Part shown: piece by piece, positions 19,435 to 28,186 of the stretch | How positions within the stretch are numbered: the first letter of the stretch is position 1 | How the letters are laid out: every line of letters starts with the position of its first letter | DNA from: Elusimicrobiales bacterium | GTDB lineage: Bacteria > Elusimicrobiota > Elusimicrobia > Elusimicrobiales > UBA9959 | DNA length: 64,000 bases | Assembly: GCA_028688015.1 (NCBI GenBank) | Contig: JAQTZB010000002.1 | Location: forward strand, 331,992-395,991 | Reading direction: 5' to 3' | The notes under the pieces: model-generated | Databases searched by the model: none | What the model was told of the DNA's origin: nothing | What the model saw: only the letters and a program-made list of their open reading frames with translations | Made by a program: the position numbers and the translations under genes

Positions 19435-19515
19435 TTCTCCTTTCTAATTCCGCTCAGTCCCGGACGGGCCGCGTAACACGGGCGCCCTTAAGCCGCTGAA
19501 GCTGCGGCCCTGGAC

Positions 19516-20049
19516 TTATACTTTCTCTACCTGCAGAAAATCAAGCTCCACCGGGGTGGGGCGGTCGAACACGGTGACGGTGACGCGCAGCTTGGCCTTG
19601 GCCTCGTTGACGTCCTCCACCAGGCCCATGAAGTGCTTGAACGGCCCTTCTATGATGCGCACGTTCTCGCCCTTCTCGAACTGCACGGCCGGCTTGGGCT
19701 TCTCGGCGCTGGTGGAATTCATCAGCTCCAGGATCTGGCGCACTTCCTCTTCGCCCATCGGCACGGGCTTGGGGTCGCCCAGGAAGCCGCTGACGCCCTG
19801 CACGCCGCGGATGGCCCAGTAAGTGTTGTTATCGAGGTCCATTTCGACCAGGACGTAGCCCGGGAAAAATTTGCGCTTGGAGACCTTCTTCTGGTTGTTC
19901 TTGACCTGCATCACGTCCTCGGTGGGGATGAGGACCTGCGCGATGCGGCCGGCGAATTCGTTGCCGTCGATCTTGGACTTCAGGAGCTTGAAAACGCGCT
20001 CCTCGAAGCCGGTGCGGGTGTGGATTACGTACCAGGCTTTATCTGCCAT
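19516..20049 (-). CDS. nusG: Transcription elongation and antitermination factor NusG
   Basis: 177 residues: NGN domain (WYVIHTRTGFEERVFKLLKS to the GVQGVSGFLGDPKPVPM loop, about 5-115) and a C-terminal KOW domain (FEKGENVRIIEGPFKHFMG). It binds RNA polymerase and links it to Rho or ribosomes. The ATG overlaps nothing but follows the secE stop directly, with GGAGG about 8 nt upstream inside secE. Confidence 0.97.
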   Translation of the reverse strand: MADKAWYVIHTRTGFEERVFKLLKSKIDGNEFAGRIAQVLIPTEDVMQVKNNQKKVSKRKFFPGYVLVEMDLDNNTYWAIRGVQGVSGFLGDPKPVPMGEEEVRQILELMNSTSAEKPKPAVQFEKGENVRIIEGPFKHFMGLVEDVNEAKAKLRVTVTVFDRPTPVELDFLQVEKV

Positions 20050-20247
20050 TTAGCGGCCTCCCAGGATAGCCTTCAGCGCGGTATTGAGGCCGAAGTCCAC
20101 CAGGCTGATATAGATGGACACCAGGATCACGACGAAACTGACCGCGACGGTGGAGCGGACAACGTCTTTCTTGCCCAGCCAGGTCACCTTGGTCAGCTCT
20201 TCGTAGACTTGTTTGAGGAAATCAAAAAAACCTTGGATTTTTTTCAT
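20050..20247 (-). CDS. secE: Preprotein translocase subunit SecE
   Basis: 65 residues with the short amphipathic region FLKQVYEELTKVTWLGKKDV and one membrane helix (about 36-58), the minimal single-span bacterial SecE. It clamps SecY in the inner membrane. Located between tRNA-Trp and nusG as in many genomes. Confidence 0.96.
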   Translation of the reverse strand: MKKIQGFFDFLKQVYEELTKVTWLGKKDVVRSTVAVSFVVILVSIYISLVDFGLNTALKAILGGR

Positions 20248-20275
20248 AGTTCGACGTAACGGCGCTAAAATCTGG

Positions 20276-20346
20276 CGGGAGCGGAAGGAATCGAACCTTC
20301 AGTTCCGGTTTTGGAGACCGGTGGTTTACCGTTAACCGACGCTCCC
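20276..20346 (-). tRNA. tRNA-Trp (CCA anticodon)
   Basis: A 71-nt cloverleaf on the minus strand: acceptor GGGAGCG/CGCTCCC, anticodon stem CCGGT/ACCGG with loop CTCCAAA giving CCA, T arm GAAGG-TTCGATT-CCTTC, discriminator G. The 3' CCA is not encoded. Placed between rpmG and secE, the common tRNA-Trp position. Confidence 0.95.
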
Positions 20347-20402
20347 ACTGAAGGCCGCCTTAAGGGCCTGGCCCCTGAAGCGGCGCGGCCCTAGGCCAGA
20401 GA

Positions 20403-20558
20403 TCAGGACTTTACTTCCTTATGAGCGGTCTGCTTGCCGCAGGCGCGGCAGAACTTCTTGAGCTCTATCTTGAATTCCTTCTTCTTGCCGCGGGCGTAGT
20501 GGTAGTTCTTGTTCTTACAGACCGAGCAGCCCAGGGTAACGTGTATTCTATCAGCCAT
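20403..20558 (-). CDS. rpmG: Large ribosomal subunit protein bL33 (zinc-binding form)
   Basis: A 51-residue protein, MADRIHVTLGCSVCKNKNY at the start and KKFCRACGKQTAHKE near the end. Four Cys in two CxxC pairs (C11, C14, C37, C40) make the zinc-binding C+ paralogue. ATG at 20558, TGA at 20403-20405, ribosome site GGGAGCAATAATT. It sits between tuf and tRNA-Trp, the usual bL33 location. Confidence 0.95.
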   Translation of the reverse strand: MADRIHVTLGCSVCKNKNYHYARGKKKEFKIELKKFCRACGKQTAHKEVKS

Positions 20559-20622
20559 AATTATTGCTCCCTAAAAATCGGCAGGCGGCATCCGCTTAAG
20601 ACGGACGCCGCCGCCAGCCAGC

Positions 20623-21819
<1,197 letters not shown>

Positions 21820-21850
21820 TTTAATTCTCCTGAAGTTTATTAGTACCTGA

Positions 21851-22215
21851 AAGCTGGGGACATGCGAGCGGCAGCGAGCTCTCTGCCTAAGGACAATTCC
21901 CATCCCGGCGACGCCGACCGCGTATAAAAAACCAGCCAACCACGAGAAACACCAAGCGCTATCGCAAATTATAAGCTGGGGACATGCGAGCGGCAGCGAG
22001 CCTCCCCATAAGGATAATTCCCATCCCGGCAATGCCGACCGCGTATGAAAGACCAGCCAACCGCGAGAAACACCAAGCGCTATCGCAAATTATAAGCTGG
22101 GGACATGCGAGCGGCAGCGAGCTCTCTGCCTAAGGACAATTCCCATCCCGGCGACGCCGACCGCGTATGAAAGACCAGCCAACCACGAGAAACACCAAGC
22201 GCTATCGTAAATTAT
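21851..22215 (-). repeat. Three tandem ~122-bp repeats containing tRNA-Thr 3'-end sequence
   Basis: Units start at 21851, 21973 and 22094, with a fourth partial copy merging into tRNA-Thr at 22216. Each unit, read on the transcribed minus strand, carries the tRNA acceptor 3' strand (CCCCAGCTTATAATTT) and, further on, the reverse complement of the tRNA T-arm region (for example 22137-22149 against 22222-22234). A conserved GCTCGCTGCCGCTCGCATG spacer is shared with the tRNA-Gly downstream region. Units differ by only a few bases, mostly in the segment after the spacer. They lie in the 5' leader of tuf. Confidence 0.85.
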
Positions 22216-22216
22216 A

Positions 22217-22289
22217 AGCTGGGGATGGGAATTGCACCCACGACCTTTCCCTTACCAAGGGAGTGCTCTACTAGCTGAGCTACCCCAGC
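22217..22289 (-). tRNA. tRNA-Thr (GGT anticodon)
   Basis: A 73-nt cloverleaf: acceptor GCTGGGG/CCCCAGC, D arm GCTC-AGCTAGTA-GAGC, anticodon loop TTGGTAA giving GGT, T arm GTGGG-TGCAATT-CCCAT, discriminator T. The T loop begins TGC rather than the usual TTC, a mild oddity. No encoded CCA. Its 3' end is the seed of the downstream tandem repeats. Confidence 0.93.
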
Positions 22290-22379
22290 AAAACGAACTT
22301 GCCTTACTATACCTCGCAACCTGCGGCCGCAGCGAAAGCGGGCGGCATGCGAGCGTCAGCGAGCTTCTTCATCAGGAAC

Positions 22380-22478
22380 ATTCCCATCGCCCGCTTATCG
22401 CGGACTGTGAAAATCTGTTAGTTCCCATGACTAGCGCGTTGGACGCTTATGTAACAGCGATAAGCGGGCGATGGGAAT
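22380..22478 (-). repeat. 22-bp perfect inverted repeat of the tRNA-Gly 3' end
   Basis: Arms 22457-22478 and 22380-22401 are exact reverse complements separated by 55 nt. The first arm includes the acceptor and T-arm 3' strands of tRNA-Gly, so the downstream arm can pair with the tRNA itself. A third, degraded copy lies at 22332-22346. Confidence 0.85.
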
Positions 22479-22533
22479 CGAACCCACGTGATCAGCTTGG
22501 AAGGCTGACGTTCTACCATTGAACTACGCCCGC
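22463..22533 (-). tRNA. tRNA-Gly (TCC anticodon)
   Basis: A 71-nt cloverleaf: acceptor GCGGGCG/CGCCCGC, D arm GTTC-AATGGTA-GAAC, anticodon loop CTTCCAA giving TCC, T arm GTGGG-TTCGATT-CCCAT, discriminator T. No encoded CCA. First gene of the tRNA-tuf-secE-nusG-rplKA transcript. Confidence 0.95.
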
Positions 22534-22583
22534 GCACTTAAAAGATCCGAAAATCATCCGCAGGTTTACCCCGCGGAACATAA

Positions 22584-22612
22584 ATTATATTTATTTATCC
22601 CATAACAGTCAA
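22584..22612 (-). promoter_or_regulatory. Strong promoter of the tRNA-Gly/tRNA-Thr/tuf operon
   Basis: TTGACT (22607-22612), exact 17-bp spacer, perfect TATAAT (22584-22589), upstream of tRNA-Gly. A GC-rich stretch soon follows the start point, as in growth-rate-controlled promoters. Confidence 0.8.
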
Positions 22613-22624
22613 GAAATTCCGGAA

Positions 22625-22655
22625 TTGCGCCAGCCTTCCTTTTAATTTATATAAT
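22625..22655 (+). promoter_or_regulatory. Promoter for the WYL regulator gene
   Basis: A perfect TATAAT (22650-22655) with TTGCGC 19 bp upstream (22625-22630), divergent from the tRNA promoter. The long spacer makes the -35 assignment uncertain. Confidence 0.45.
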
Positions 22656-22674
22656 AGCCGGGTAAGGGGGCCGC

Positions 22675-23619
22675 ATGTACCAGAAAGATTCCGGCGATAA
22701 AAAATATTTCCGCGTCCTCAACATCCTGAACAAGCTCAACGAGGGCCCGGTGCGCGTCTCCGCCCTCGCCGAGGAGTTCGGCGTCACCGAACGCTCCATC
22801 CAGCGCGACCTCGAGCGCGTCAACCTGACCGGCTTCCACCTCGATATGCCCGAACGCGGGCTCTACACCTTCTCTGGCGGCGTCTCGCTGAAGAATTTCA
22901 ACCTCACCAGCGAGCAGCTCTCGGTGCTGGTGCTGATGCGCGAGATGGCCGCCGGCTTGGGCGGGGCCATCCAGGAGGCCTTCGACAAGGTTTTCGCCCG
23001 GGCCACCGCCGCCTCGGCCGAAGATTCCCCCTTCTACGCCGTGGGGCCGCGCACGCTGAACCCGCTGACCCGCAAGTTCTACGAGGACATCGTTTACGCC
23101 ATAGAGCGCCGCAAGAAGCTGAAGGTCCGCTACGCCTCGGTGAGCGGCGTCAAAGAGCGCGTGCTCTGCCCGGTCAAACTGCTAGCCAGCGAGGCCTTTT
23201 TCTACATGCTGGCCTCCGCCGACGGCGCCAAAGACGGCCAGTTCCAGAAATACAGGGTAGACCGCATCAAGCGGCTGGAGATCCTGCCGGAAGAGTTCCC
23301 CGCGCCGGCCCCGGACCTTATAAAGAAGATCATCGGCCCCGCCACCACCATCTGGGGCGTGAACGAGGGCAAAAAAACCCCGGTGACGCTGCGGGCCTCC
23401 GGGGCCGCCGCCGATTTCCTGCAGAACAAGGAGCTCCTCCCCCGGCAGAAGGTCTCCAAGCCCTTCCCCGACGGCTCGGTCACCGTCAAGGCGGTGATCC
23501 ACCACCCCATGGAAGTGGTGCCGCTGGTGCTGCACTGGCTGCCCGAGATAACGATAACAGAACCCCCGGCCCTGCGCGCCGAAGTGAAGAGCCGCATAGA
23601 CGCCTACCTCGGGAAATAG
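22675..23619 (+). CDS. HTH-WYL domain transcriptional regulator
   Basis: 314 residues. Winged HTH of the DeoR/HTH_11 type at about 10-65 (KYFRVLNILNKLNEGPVRVS and TERSIQRDLERV), then a WYL domain (about 140-215) and the WCX C-terminal extension (TITEPPALRAEVKSRIDAYL at the end). WYL proteins bind DNA and sense nucleotides or other ligands, often in stress or DNA-damage control. The canonical WYL tripeptide is not evident. The ATG at 22675 is preceded by AAGGGGG. Its stop abuts the next ATG (23620), so it heads a small operon. Confidence 0.9.
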   Translation: MYQKDSGDKKYFRVLNILNKLNEGPVRVSALAEEFGVTERSIQRDLERVNLTGFHLDMPERGLYTFSGGVSLKNFNLTSEQLSVLVLMREMAAGLGGAIQEAFDKVFARATAASAEDSPFYAVGPRTLNPLTRKFYEDIVYAIERRKKLKVRYASVSGVKERVLCPVKLLASEAFFYMLASADGAKDGQFQKYRVDRIKRLEILPEEFPAPAPDLIKKIIGPATTIWGVNEGKKTPVTLRASGAAADFLQNKELLPRQKVSKPFPDGSVTVKAVIHHPMEVVPLVLHWLPEITITEPPALRAEVKSRIDAYLGK

Positions 23620-24657
23620 ATGAAAGGTACCGTCCTCAAGCCCGCTTATTTCGCGCTGCTGGCAGCCTGCCTGGCGGCCGCAGCGCGGCTGGGCGCCGAA
23701 TGGGAGCGCAAGCTGGCCGTGCCGCTGTACGGCCGGGACCTCGTGCGCGCGCAGTCTTCCGGCGAAGAAGAAGAGGAAAGCGAGGAGGTACAGGAGTACA
23801 CCTCCCGCGAAAAGCGCACCGAGAAGGGCACCTCGCAGAAGATCTTCCGCGAAGGCGCCTCGCTGAAGGCGCAGTACGGCTTCATCAATTTCAACAAGGA
23901 CCGCGTCACGGTCAATTTCGGCATGGCCGACGCTGATTTCAAGGCCTACACGCGCGGCTACGGCTACACCGACACCGACCTGGCCAAGCTGCGCATCTGG
24001 CGAGACGCCACCAGGACCGAAGTCTGGAACGAGACCTATAAAACGGCCGGAAAGGCGGCCGCCGAGAAAGCCATCGCCGAGATAGACCTGGACTACGATA
24101 CCAAGCTGCGCGCCCTGCTGCGCTCGCGCGGAATGGCAATGCGGGCCGGCAACGTGGTGGAGAACGACATCCCGGTGATAGTGAAGAAGAACATCAAGCT
24201 GCTCAACCCGCTGGCGAACGCCTTCCAGAAGATAGCTACAGAGCGGAAATACTCGGAAGAGAACCTGGTGGGGGCGGTGGTCTCCATGGTGCAGACCGCC
24301 ATCCGCTACAAGATACCCCCCAACCTGGAGGGCGACCTTCACACCTGCGGCCTGCTGCCGCCGGCCCGGTCGCTGCTGTCGGGCTGGGGCGACTGCGACA
24401 CCAAGACCGCGCTGCTCGGGTCTATCCTGGGCAGTTGGAGCGGCATCAAGATGGTAGGCGTTGCCGTGCCCGGGCATTACCTGATGGCCATCCGCCGCCT
24501 GCCGGGCAAGGGCGACATGTTCGTGCGGCACGAGGGGCTGGAATACGTGCTGGTGGAAGCCGCCGGCCCCGCCTGGCTGGAGCCGGGCATGGTAGGCACG
24601 GGCACCAAGGCCCTGCTCGCGGGCAAGCAGGGCTACAGGCTGGAGCCGTTCTTTTAA
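23620..24657 (+). CDS. Secreted transglutaminase-like protein
   Basis: 345 residues with an N-terminal signal peptide (about 1-26) and an acidic low-complexity stretch (SGEEEEESEEVQEY). A transglutaminase-like core lies at about 225-330: candidate Cys in GWGDCDTKTALLG, His in VAVPGHYLMAI, acidic residue in VLVEAAGPAW. This triad order fits the cysteine-protease/transglutaminase superfamily, so it may cleave or crosslink peptides in the periplasm. Starts immediately at the stop of the WYL regulator (TAG then ATG). Confidence 0.78.
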   Translation: MKGTVLKPAYFALLAACLAAAARLGAEWERKLAVPLYGRDLVRAQSSGEEEEESEEVQEYTSREKRTEKGTSQKIFREGASLKAQYGFINFNKDRVTVNFGMADADFKAYTRGYGYTDTDLAKLRIWRDATRTEVWNETYKTAGKAAAEKAIAEIDLDYDTKLRALLRSRGMAMRAGNVVENDIPVIVKKNIKLLNPLANAFQKIATERKYSEENLVGAVVSMVQTAIRYKIPPNLEGDLHTCGLLPPARSLLSGWGDCDTKTALLGSILGSWSGIKMVGVAVPGHYLMAIRRLPGKGDMFVRHEGLEYVLVEAAGPAWLEPGMVGTGTKALLAGKQGYRLEPFF

Positions 24658-24702
24658 GCCGCAGATTTCGGGGTTACGGATTTAAGTCAAGCTGGAGGGA
24701 AA

Positions 24703-25245
24703 ATGTTCAATACAAGGCTGCTGGTAAGCATCTTCGAGTTCCTGCTCTCGGTAGTGATGTCGGGGCTCATCATCTACCTGACCTACCGGGTCTTCATCAA
24801 GGCCAACCCGGACTTCAACATGGAAGAATCAATAAAGAAGGGCAACACCGCCGTGGGCACGCTGGTGGGCGCCATCCTCTTCGCGGCCTCGATGATCCTG
24901 CAGAAGGGCCTGGAGACGGTGGTCAGCATGTTCCGCATGCACATCTCCGCCCCGGGCGAGAGCACCATAGGGTTCGGCAAGCTCGCGCTGATCTCCACCG
25001 CCCACCTGGGCATCGCCATGCTGCTGGCGGTCATCACCATCTCGGTCACGCTGCGGCTTTTCGGCAAGCTGGTGCGCAACCACATGAAGCCCGGCGAAGA
25101 GCTGCAGAAGGGCAACCTGGCCGTGGGCATAGTGCTGGCCGCCGTAGTGCTGGTGGCGGCCATGTACGTAGGGGAAGGCGTCAGTTCCATCTCCAAGGCG
25201 CTGGTGCCGCAACCCTCTATCGGCCAGATAGAGATCATGCAGTAA
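24703..25245 (+). CDS. DUF350 inner-membrane protein (two repeats)
   Basis: 180 residues with four to five membrane helices and two DUF350 repeats, each starting KGN-AVG (IKKGNTAVGTLVGAILFA and LQKGNLAVGIVLAAVVLV). The DUF350 function is unknown. GGAGGG lies 5 nt before the ATG. It follows the transglutaminase-like gene by 45 nt and ends before a 16-bp hairpin. Confidence 0.85.
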   Translation: MFNTRLLVSIFEFLLSVVMSGLIIYLTYRVFIKANPDFNMEESIKKGNTAVGTLVGAILFAASMILQKGLETVVSMFRMHISAPGESTIGFGKLALISTAHLGIAMLLAVITISVTLRLFGKLVRNHMKPGEELQKGNLAVGIVLAAVVLVAAMYVGEGVSSISKALVPQPSIGQIEIMQ

Positions 25246-25269
25246 CCCCCTCTTAAAACAAAAAAGAGC

Positions 25270-25307
25270 GCAGGCGAACCCGACAGGCCCTTGTCGGGTT
25301 CGCCTGC
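25270..25307 (+). terminator. Long hairpin ending the WYL-DUF350 operon
   Basis: A perfect 16-bp stem (25270-25285 with 25292-25307, 6-nt loop). No T-run follows on the plus strand, but the A-rich left flank would give one on the minus strand. Confidence 0.65.
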
Positions 25308-25319
25308 TATGCTATTGGC

Positions 25320-25511
25320 ATGACCAACAAAACTCATCGTTCCATACTCAGCGCCAGGGGCGCGGCGCTCGGCGGCAGGTTCAACGGCAGCCTGCGCGTC
25401 TACACGCTGGGCGGAGGCCCGGACGCGGACGTCTACTTCTCGCTAAAGCTCTGGTTCGCGGCGGCGCAGCGGCAGCAGCGCCTCTCCTCCCCGGCCTATG
25501 CGGCCAGGTAG
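25320..25511 (+). CDS. Doubtful small open frame
   Basis: 63 codons from an ATG just past the terminator hairpin, with no Shine-Dalgarno and no recognisable family. The composition is like neighbouring coding DNA but also like high-GC non-coding frames. Listed only because the interval otherwise holds nothing else. Confidence 0.2.
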   Translation: MTNKTHRSILSARGAALGGRFNGSLRVYTLGGGPDADVYFSLKLWFAAAQRQQRLSSPAYAAR

Positions 25512-25541
25512 GAGCCCCGCTGGGGCTGCAGGGGAGGCTTT

Positions 25542-25814
25542 ATGAGCTGGAAACTAAGCGATTGGATGGCCGGCGGGTTCAGGGCTGAGCGCGAGGACGG
25601 GGAACTGGTCTTCATCTACAGGCGCCCGTCGTGGGGCACCGGGCTGTCCGGCCTGAAAACCTTTTTTGAACTGCGCAGCCGGGGCCTGCTGGTGGGGCGG
25701 ATCTCTTCGGAGGCCTCCTGGCGGCCGCAGGTCAGGGCCGAATGGCTGGCCGAGACGGACCGCCCGCTCAACGAGACCGACCTGCTGGAGATAGCCGAGG
25801 CCCTTAAATTCTAA
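25542..25814 (+). CDS. Small hypothetical protein
   Basis: 90 residues, opening MSWKLSDWMAGGFRAEREDG, with alternating charged and hydrophobic residues and no signal peptide or membrane segment. A strong ribosome site (GGGGAGG, 4 nt from the ATG) supports it being real. No family recognised. Confidence 0.65.
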   Translation: MSWKLSDWMAGGFRAEREDGELVFIYRRPSWGTGLSGLKTFFELRSRGLLVGRISSEASWRPQVRAEWLAETDRPLNETDLLEIAEALKF

Positions 25815-25879
25815 CCGCCGCCGCGGCCGTAATATTGTAGAATTCCGGCTAGGGGGTTCCACGGCGCGCGCCGGGGCCT

Positions 25880-28186
25880 ATGGACAAACAAAAAGGTTTT
25901 CTGGAGGAATCGCTTGCGGAGTCGCAGGGCAAGGACGTCTGCCGCGCCCTTTTCGACGGTTCCCCGGACGCCATCTTCCTCGCCGACCCTAAGACAGGCT
26001 TGGTGCTGGACGCCAACCCCGCCGCGGCGGAACTGCTGGGCCGCCCGATAGAGGAGATCATCGGGCTGCACCAGACCGCGCTGCACCCCCCCCGAAAGGA
26101 AGCCGCATCGACAAAGATCTTTAAAGATCATTCCTCCGCCAGGGACGAAGCGCGCTACAACCGCCCTATAGAACTCTACGCCCTGCGCGCCGACGGCACC
26201 GAAGTGCCGATAGAGATAACCTCAAAGATCATAAAGATCAAGGGCCGCAAGGTGCTTCAGGGCTTCTTCCGCGACGTCTCGGACCGCAAAGCCGCCGAGC
26301 GGGCGCTGAAGGAATCCGAGACCAAGTTCAAGACGCTGACCGAAAAGTCCATGATGGGCATCTACCTTATTCAGGACGGCCTCTTCCGCTACGTCAACCC
26401 CGTCCTGGCCGATATTTTCGGCTGCAAAGCCGAGGAGCTGATAGACAAAAAAGGGCCGAAAGACCTGGTGCTGCCGGAAGACTGGCCCCTGGTGGAGGAA
26501 AACCTGCGCCGCCGCATGGAGGGCAAGGTCAAGTCCCTCAACTACGGCTTCCGCGGCGTCAAGAAGGGTGGGGAGATTTTTTACGTTGAAGTTTTCGGCA
26601 CCCGCATCGACTACCTCGGGCGGCCGGCTATCATCGGCAGCATCCAGGACGTGACGGAGCGCAAGCGGGCCCAGGAAGCCCTGCTGGAGAGCGAAGAGCG
26701 CTACCGCACGCTGGTCAGCCACGCGCCGATAGGGATCGTGGTCCACAGAAACGGGGTCATGAAGTTCGTGAACAGGCGGCTAGCCGAACTGGGGAAACTC
26801 TCCGACCCGGAGGTGCTGTTAGGCAGGAACATCATGGATTTCCTCCATCCCGGTTCGCGCAAGGCCGCGGCCGAACGCCTGCAAGCCCTGAACGAATCGG
26901 GCGTGCCGCTGGGGCCGGCAGACCACAAACTGGTCGCCCCCGACGGCCGTGTCCTGGACATGGAAATGACCTCCATCCCCATTACTTTCCAGGGCGAGGC
27001 CTGCGTCATGTCCATCATCCAGGACGTCACTGCGCGCAAGCGCGCCCAGGACGAACTGCGCGAGAGCGAGACACGCTACCGCAGCCTGGTCAGCCATGTC
27101 CCCATGGGGATAGTGGTACACGCCCTGGGCCAGATCCGCTTCGCCAACGGCAGGATGGCGGAGATGGTGCGCTCCACCCAGGGCGCCCTGCTCGGCCGCA
27201 GCGTGATGGATTTCATCCACCCGGACTACAGGGACATGGTCAGGGAGCGCATCGGCCTGGCCGCGCGCGAAGGGACCACGCTCCCGCCGGCGGAAGAAAA
27301 GCTGCTGGCCCTGGACGGGACCGTGGTCGACGTGGAGATAAACTCGGTACCCATAACCTACCGCGGGGAGAACTGCCTGATGGCCTTGGTGCATGACATC
27401 AGCGCCCGCCGCCGCTCCCAGGAAGCCGTAACCAGGGCCCAGATGCAGCTCATGGAGGCAAATGCGCGCCTTGAGGAGCGCGTGGAGGAACGCACCTCCC
27501 AGCTGGAGGAACTCAACAAGGAGCTGGAGGCGTTCTCCTACTCGGCGGCGCACGACCTTAAGGCCCCGCTGCGCCGCATCAATATTTTTTCAGACATGCT
27601 GGAGAAGGAAGCCGGCGGGACGCTGCGGCACGATACCCACGACTATCTGCTCAACATCCATAAATCCGTCACGCTGATGACGCGCCTTGTGGACGGGTTG
27701 CTGTCCCTCTCGACCACGGGCCGGCGCCCGCTGGACCTTGAGCCGGTGGCCCTGTCGCCCCTGTTGGAGGAAGCCGTCGCGGACGTGAAGGCCGAGAACG
27801 CCGGCAGGAACATCGAGTGGCGGCTGGGAAAGCTGCCGCAGCTGAACTGCGACCGCGCGATGCTGCGGCAGGTCTTCGTAAACCTGCTCGGCAACGCGGC
27901 CAAGTATTCGCGCGGCAGCGACCCCGCCGTAATAGAGGTGAGCTGCACCGCCGGCCCGCGCGAGCGGGTGATAGCGGTGCGCGACAACGGCATCGGCTTC
28001 AGCATGGAATACGCGGACAAGATCTTCGGCGTGTTCCAGCGTCTGCACAAGAGCGACGCCTTCGAGGGCACCGGTATCGGGCTGTCCACGGTTAAACGCA
28101 TCATCTCGCGCCACGGCGGCCGGGTCTGGGCGGAGAGCGCGCCCGGCAAGGGCGCCACTTTCTATTTCTCGCTGCCCGTCAAATGA
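25880..28186 (+). CDS. Soluble multi-PAS sensor histidine kinase
   Basis: 768 residues without membrane segments. Four PAS domains: about 20-125 (GSPDAIFLADPKTGLVLDAN), 145-260, 275-390 and 400-515; the last two are close duplicates (LVSHAPIGIVVH and LVSHVPMGIVVH). A coiled-coil linker (about 525-550) leads to HisKA with the phospho-acceptor H558 in SAAHDLKAPLRRI, then HATPase_c with N box NLLGNAAKYS, G1 DNGIGF and G2 GTGIGLSTVKR. It lacks a receiver domain. The stop overlaps the ATG of the next gene (ATGA), so kinase and radical SAM protein are translationally coupled. Confidence 0.95.
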   Translation: MDKQKGFLEESLAESQGKDVCRALFDGSPDAIFLADPKTGLVLDANPAAAELLGRPIEEIIGLHQTALHPPRKEAASTKIFKDHSSARDEARYNRPIELYALRADGTEVPIEITSKIIKIKGRKVLQGFFRDVSDRKAAERALKESETKFKTLTEKSMMGIYLIQDGLFRYVNPVLADIFGCKAEELIDKKGPKDLVLPEDWPLVEENLRRRMEGKVKSLNYGFRGVKKGGEIFYVEVFGTRIDYLGRPAIIGSIQDVTERKRAQEALLESEERYRTLVSHAPIGIVVHRNGVMKFVNRRLAELGKLSDPEVLLGRNIMDFLHPGSRKAAAERLQALNESGVPLGPADHKLVAPDGRVLDMEMTSIPITFQGEACVMSIIQDVTARKRAQDELRESETRYRSLVSHVPMGIVVHALGQIRFANGRMAEMVRSTQGALLGRSVMDFIHPDYRDMVRERIGLAAREGTTLPPAEEKLLALDGTVVDVEINSVPITYRGENCLMALVHDISARRRSQEAVTRAQMQLMEANARLEERVEERTSQLEELNKELEAFSYSAAHDLKAPLRRINIFSDMLEKEAGGTLRHDTHDYLLNIHKSVTLMTRLVDGLLSLSTTGRRPLDLEPVALSPLLEEAVADVKAENAGRNIEWRLGKLPQLNCDRAMLRQVFVNLLGNAAKYSRGSDPAVIEVSCTAGPRERVIAVRDNGIGFSMEYADKIFGVFQRLHKSDAFEGTGIGLSTVKRIISRHGGRVWAESAPGKGATFYFSLPVK

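Noticed and set aside
21851..22289. CRISPR array
   Set aside because: Units of about 122 bp are contiguous without unique spacers, and carry tRNA-derived sequence.
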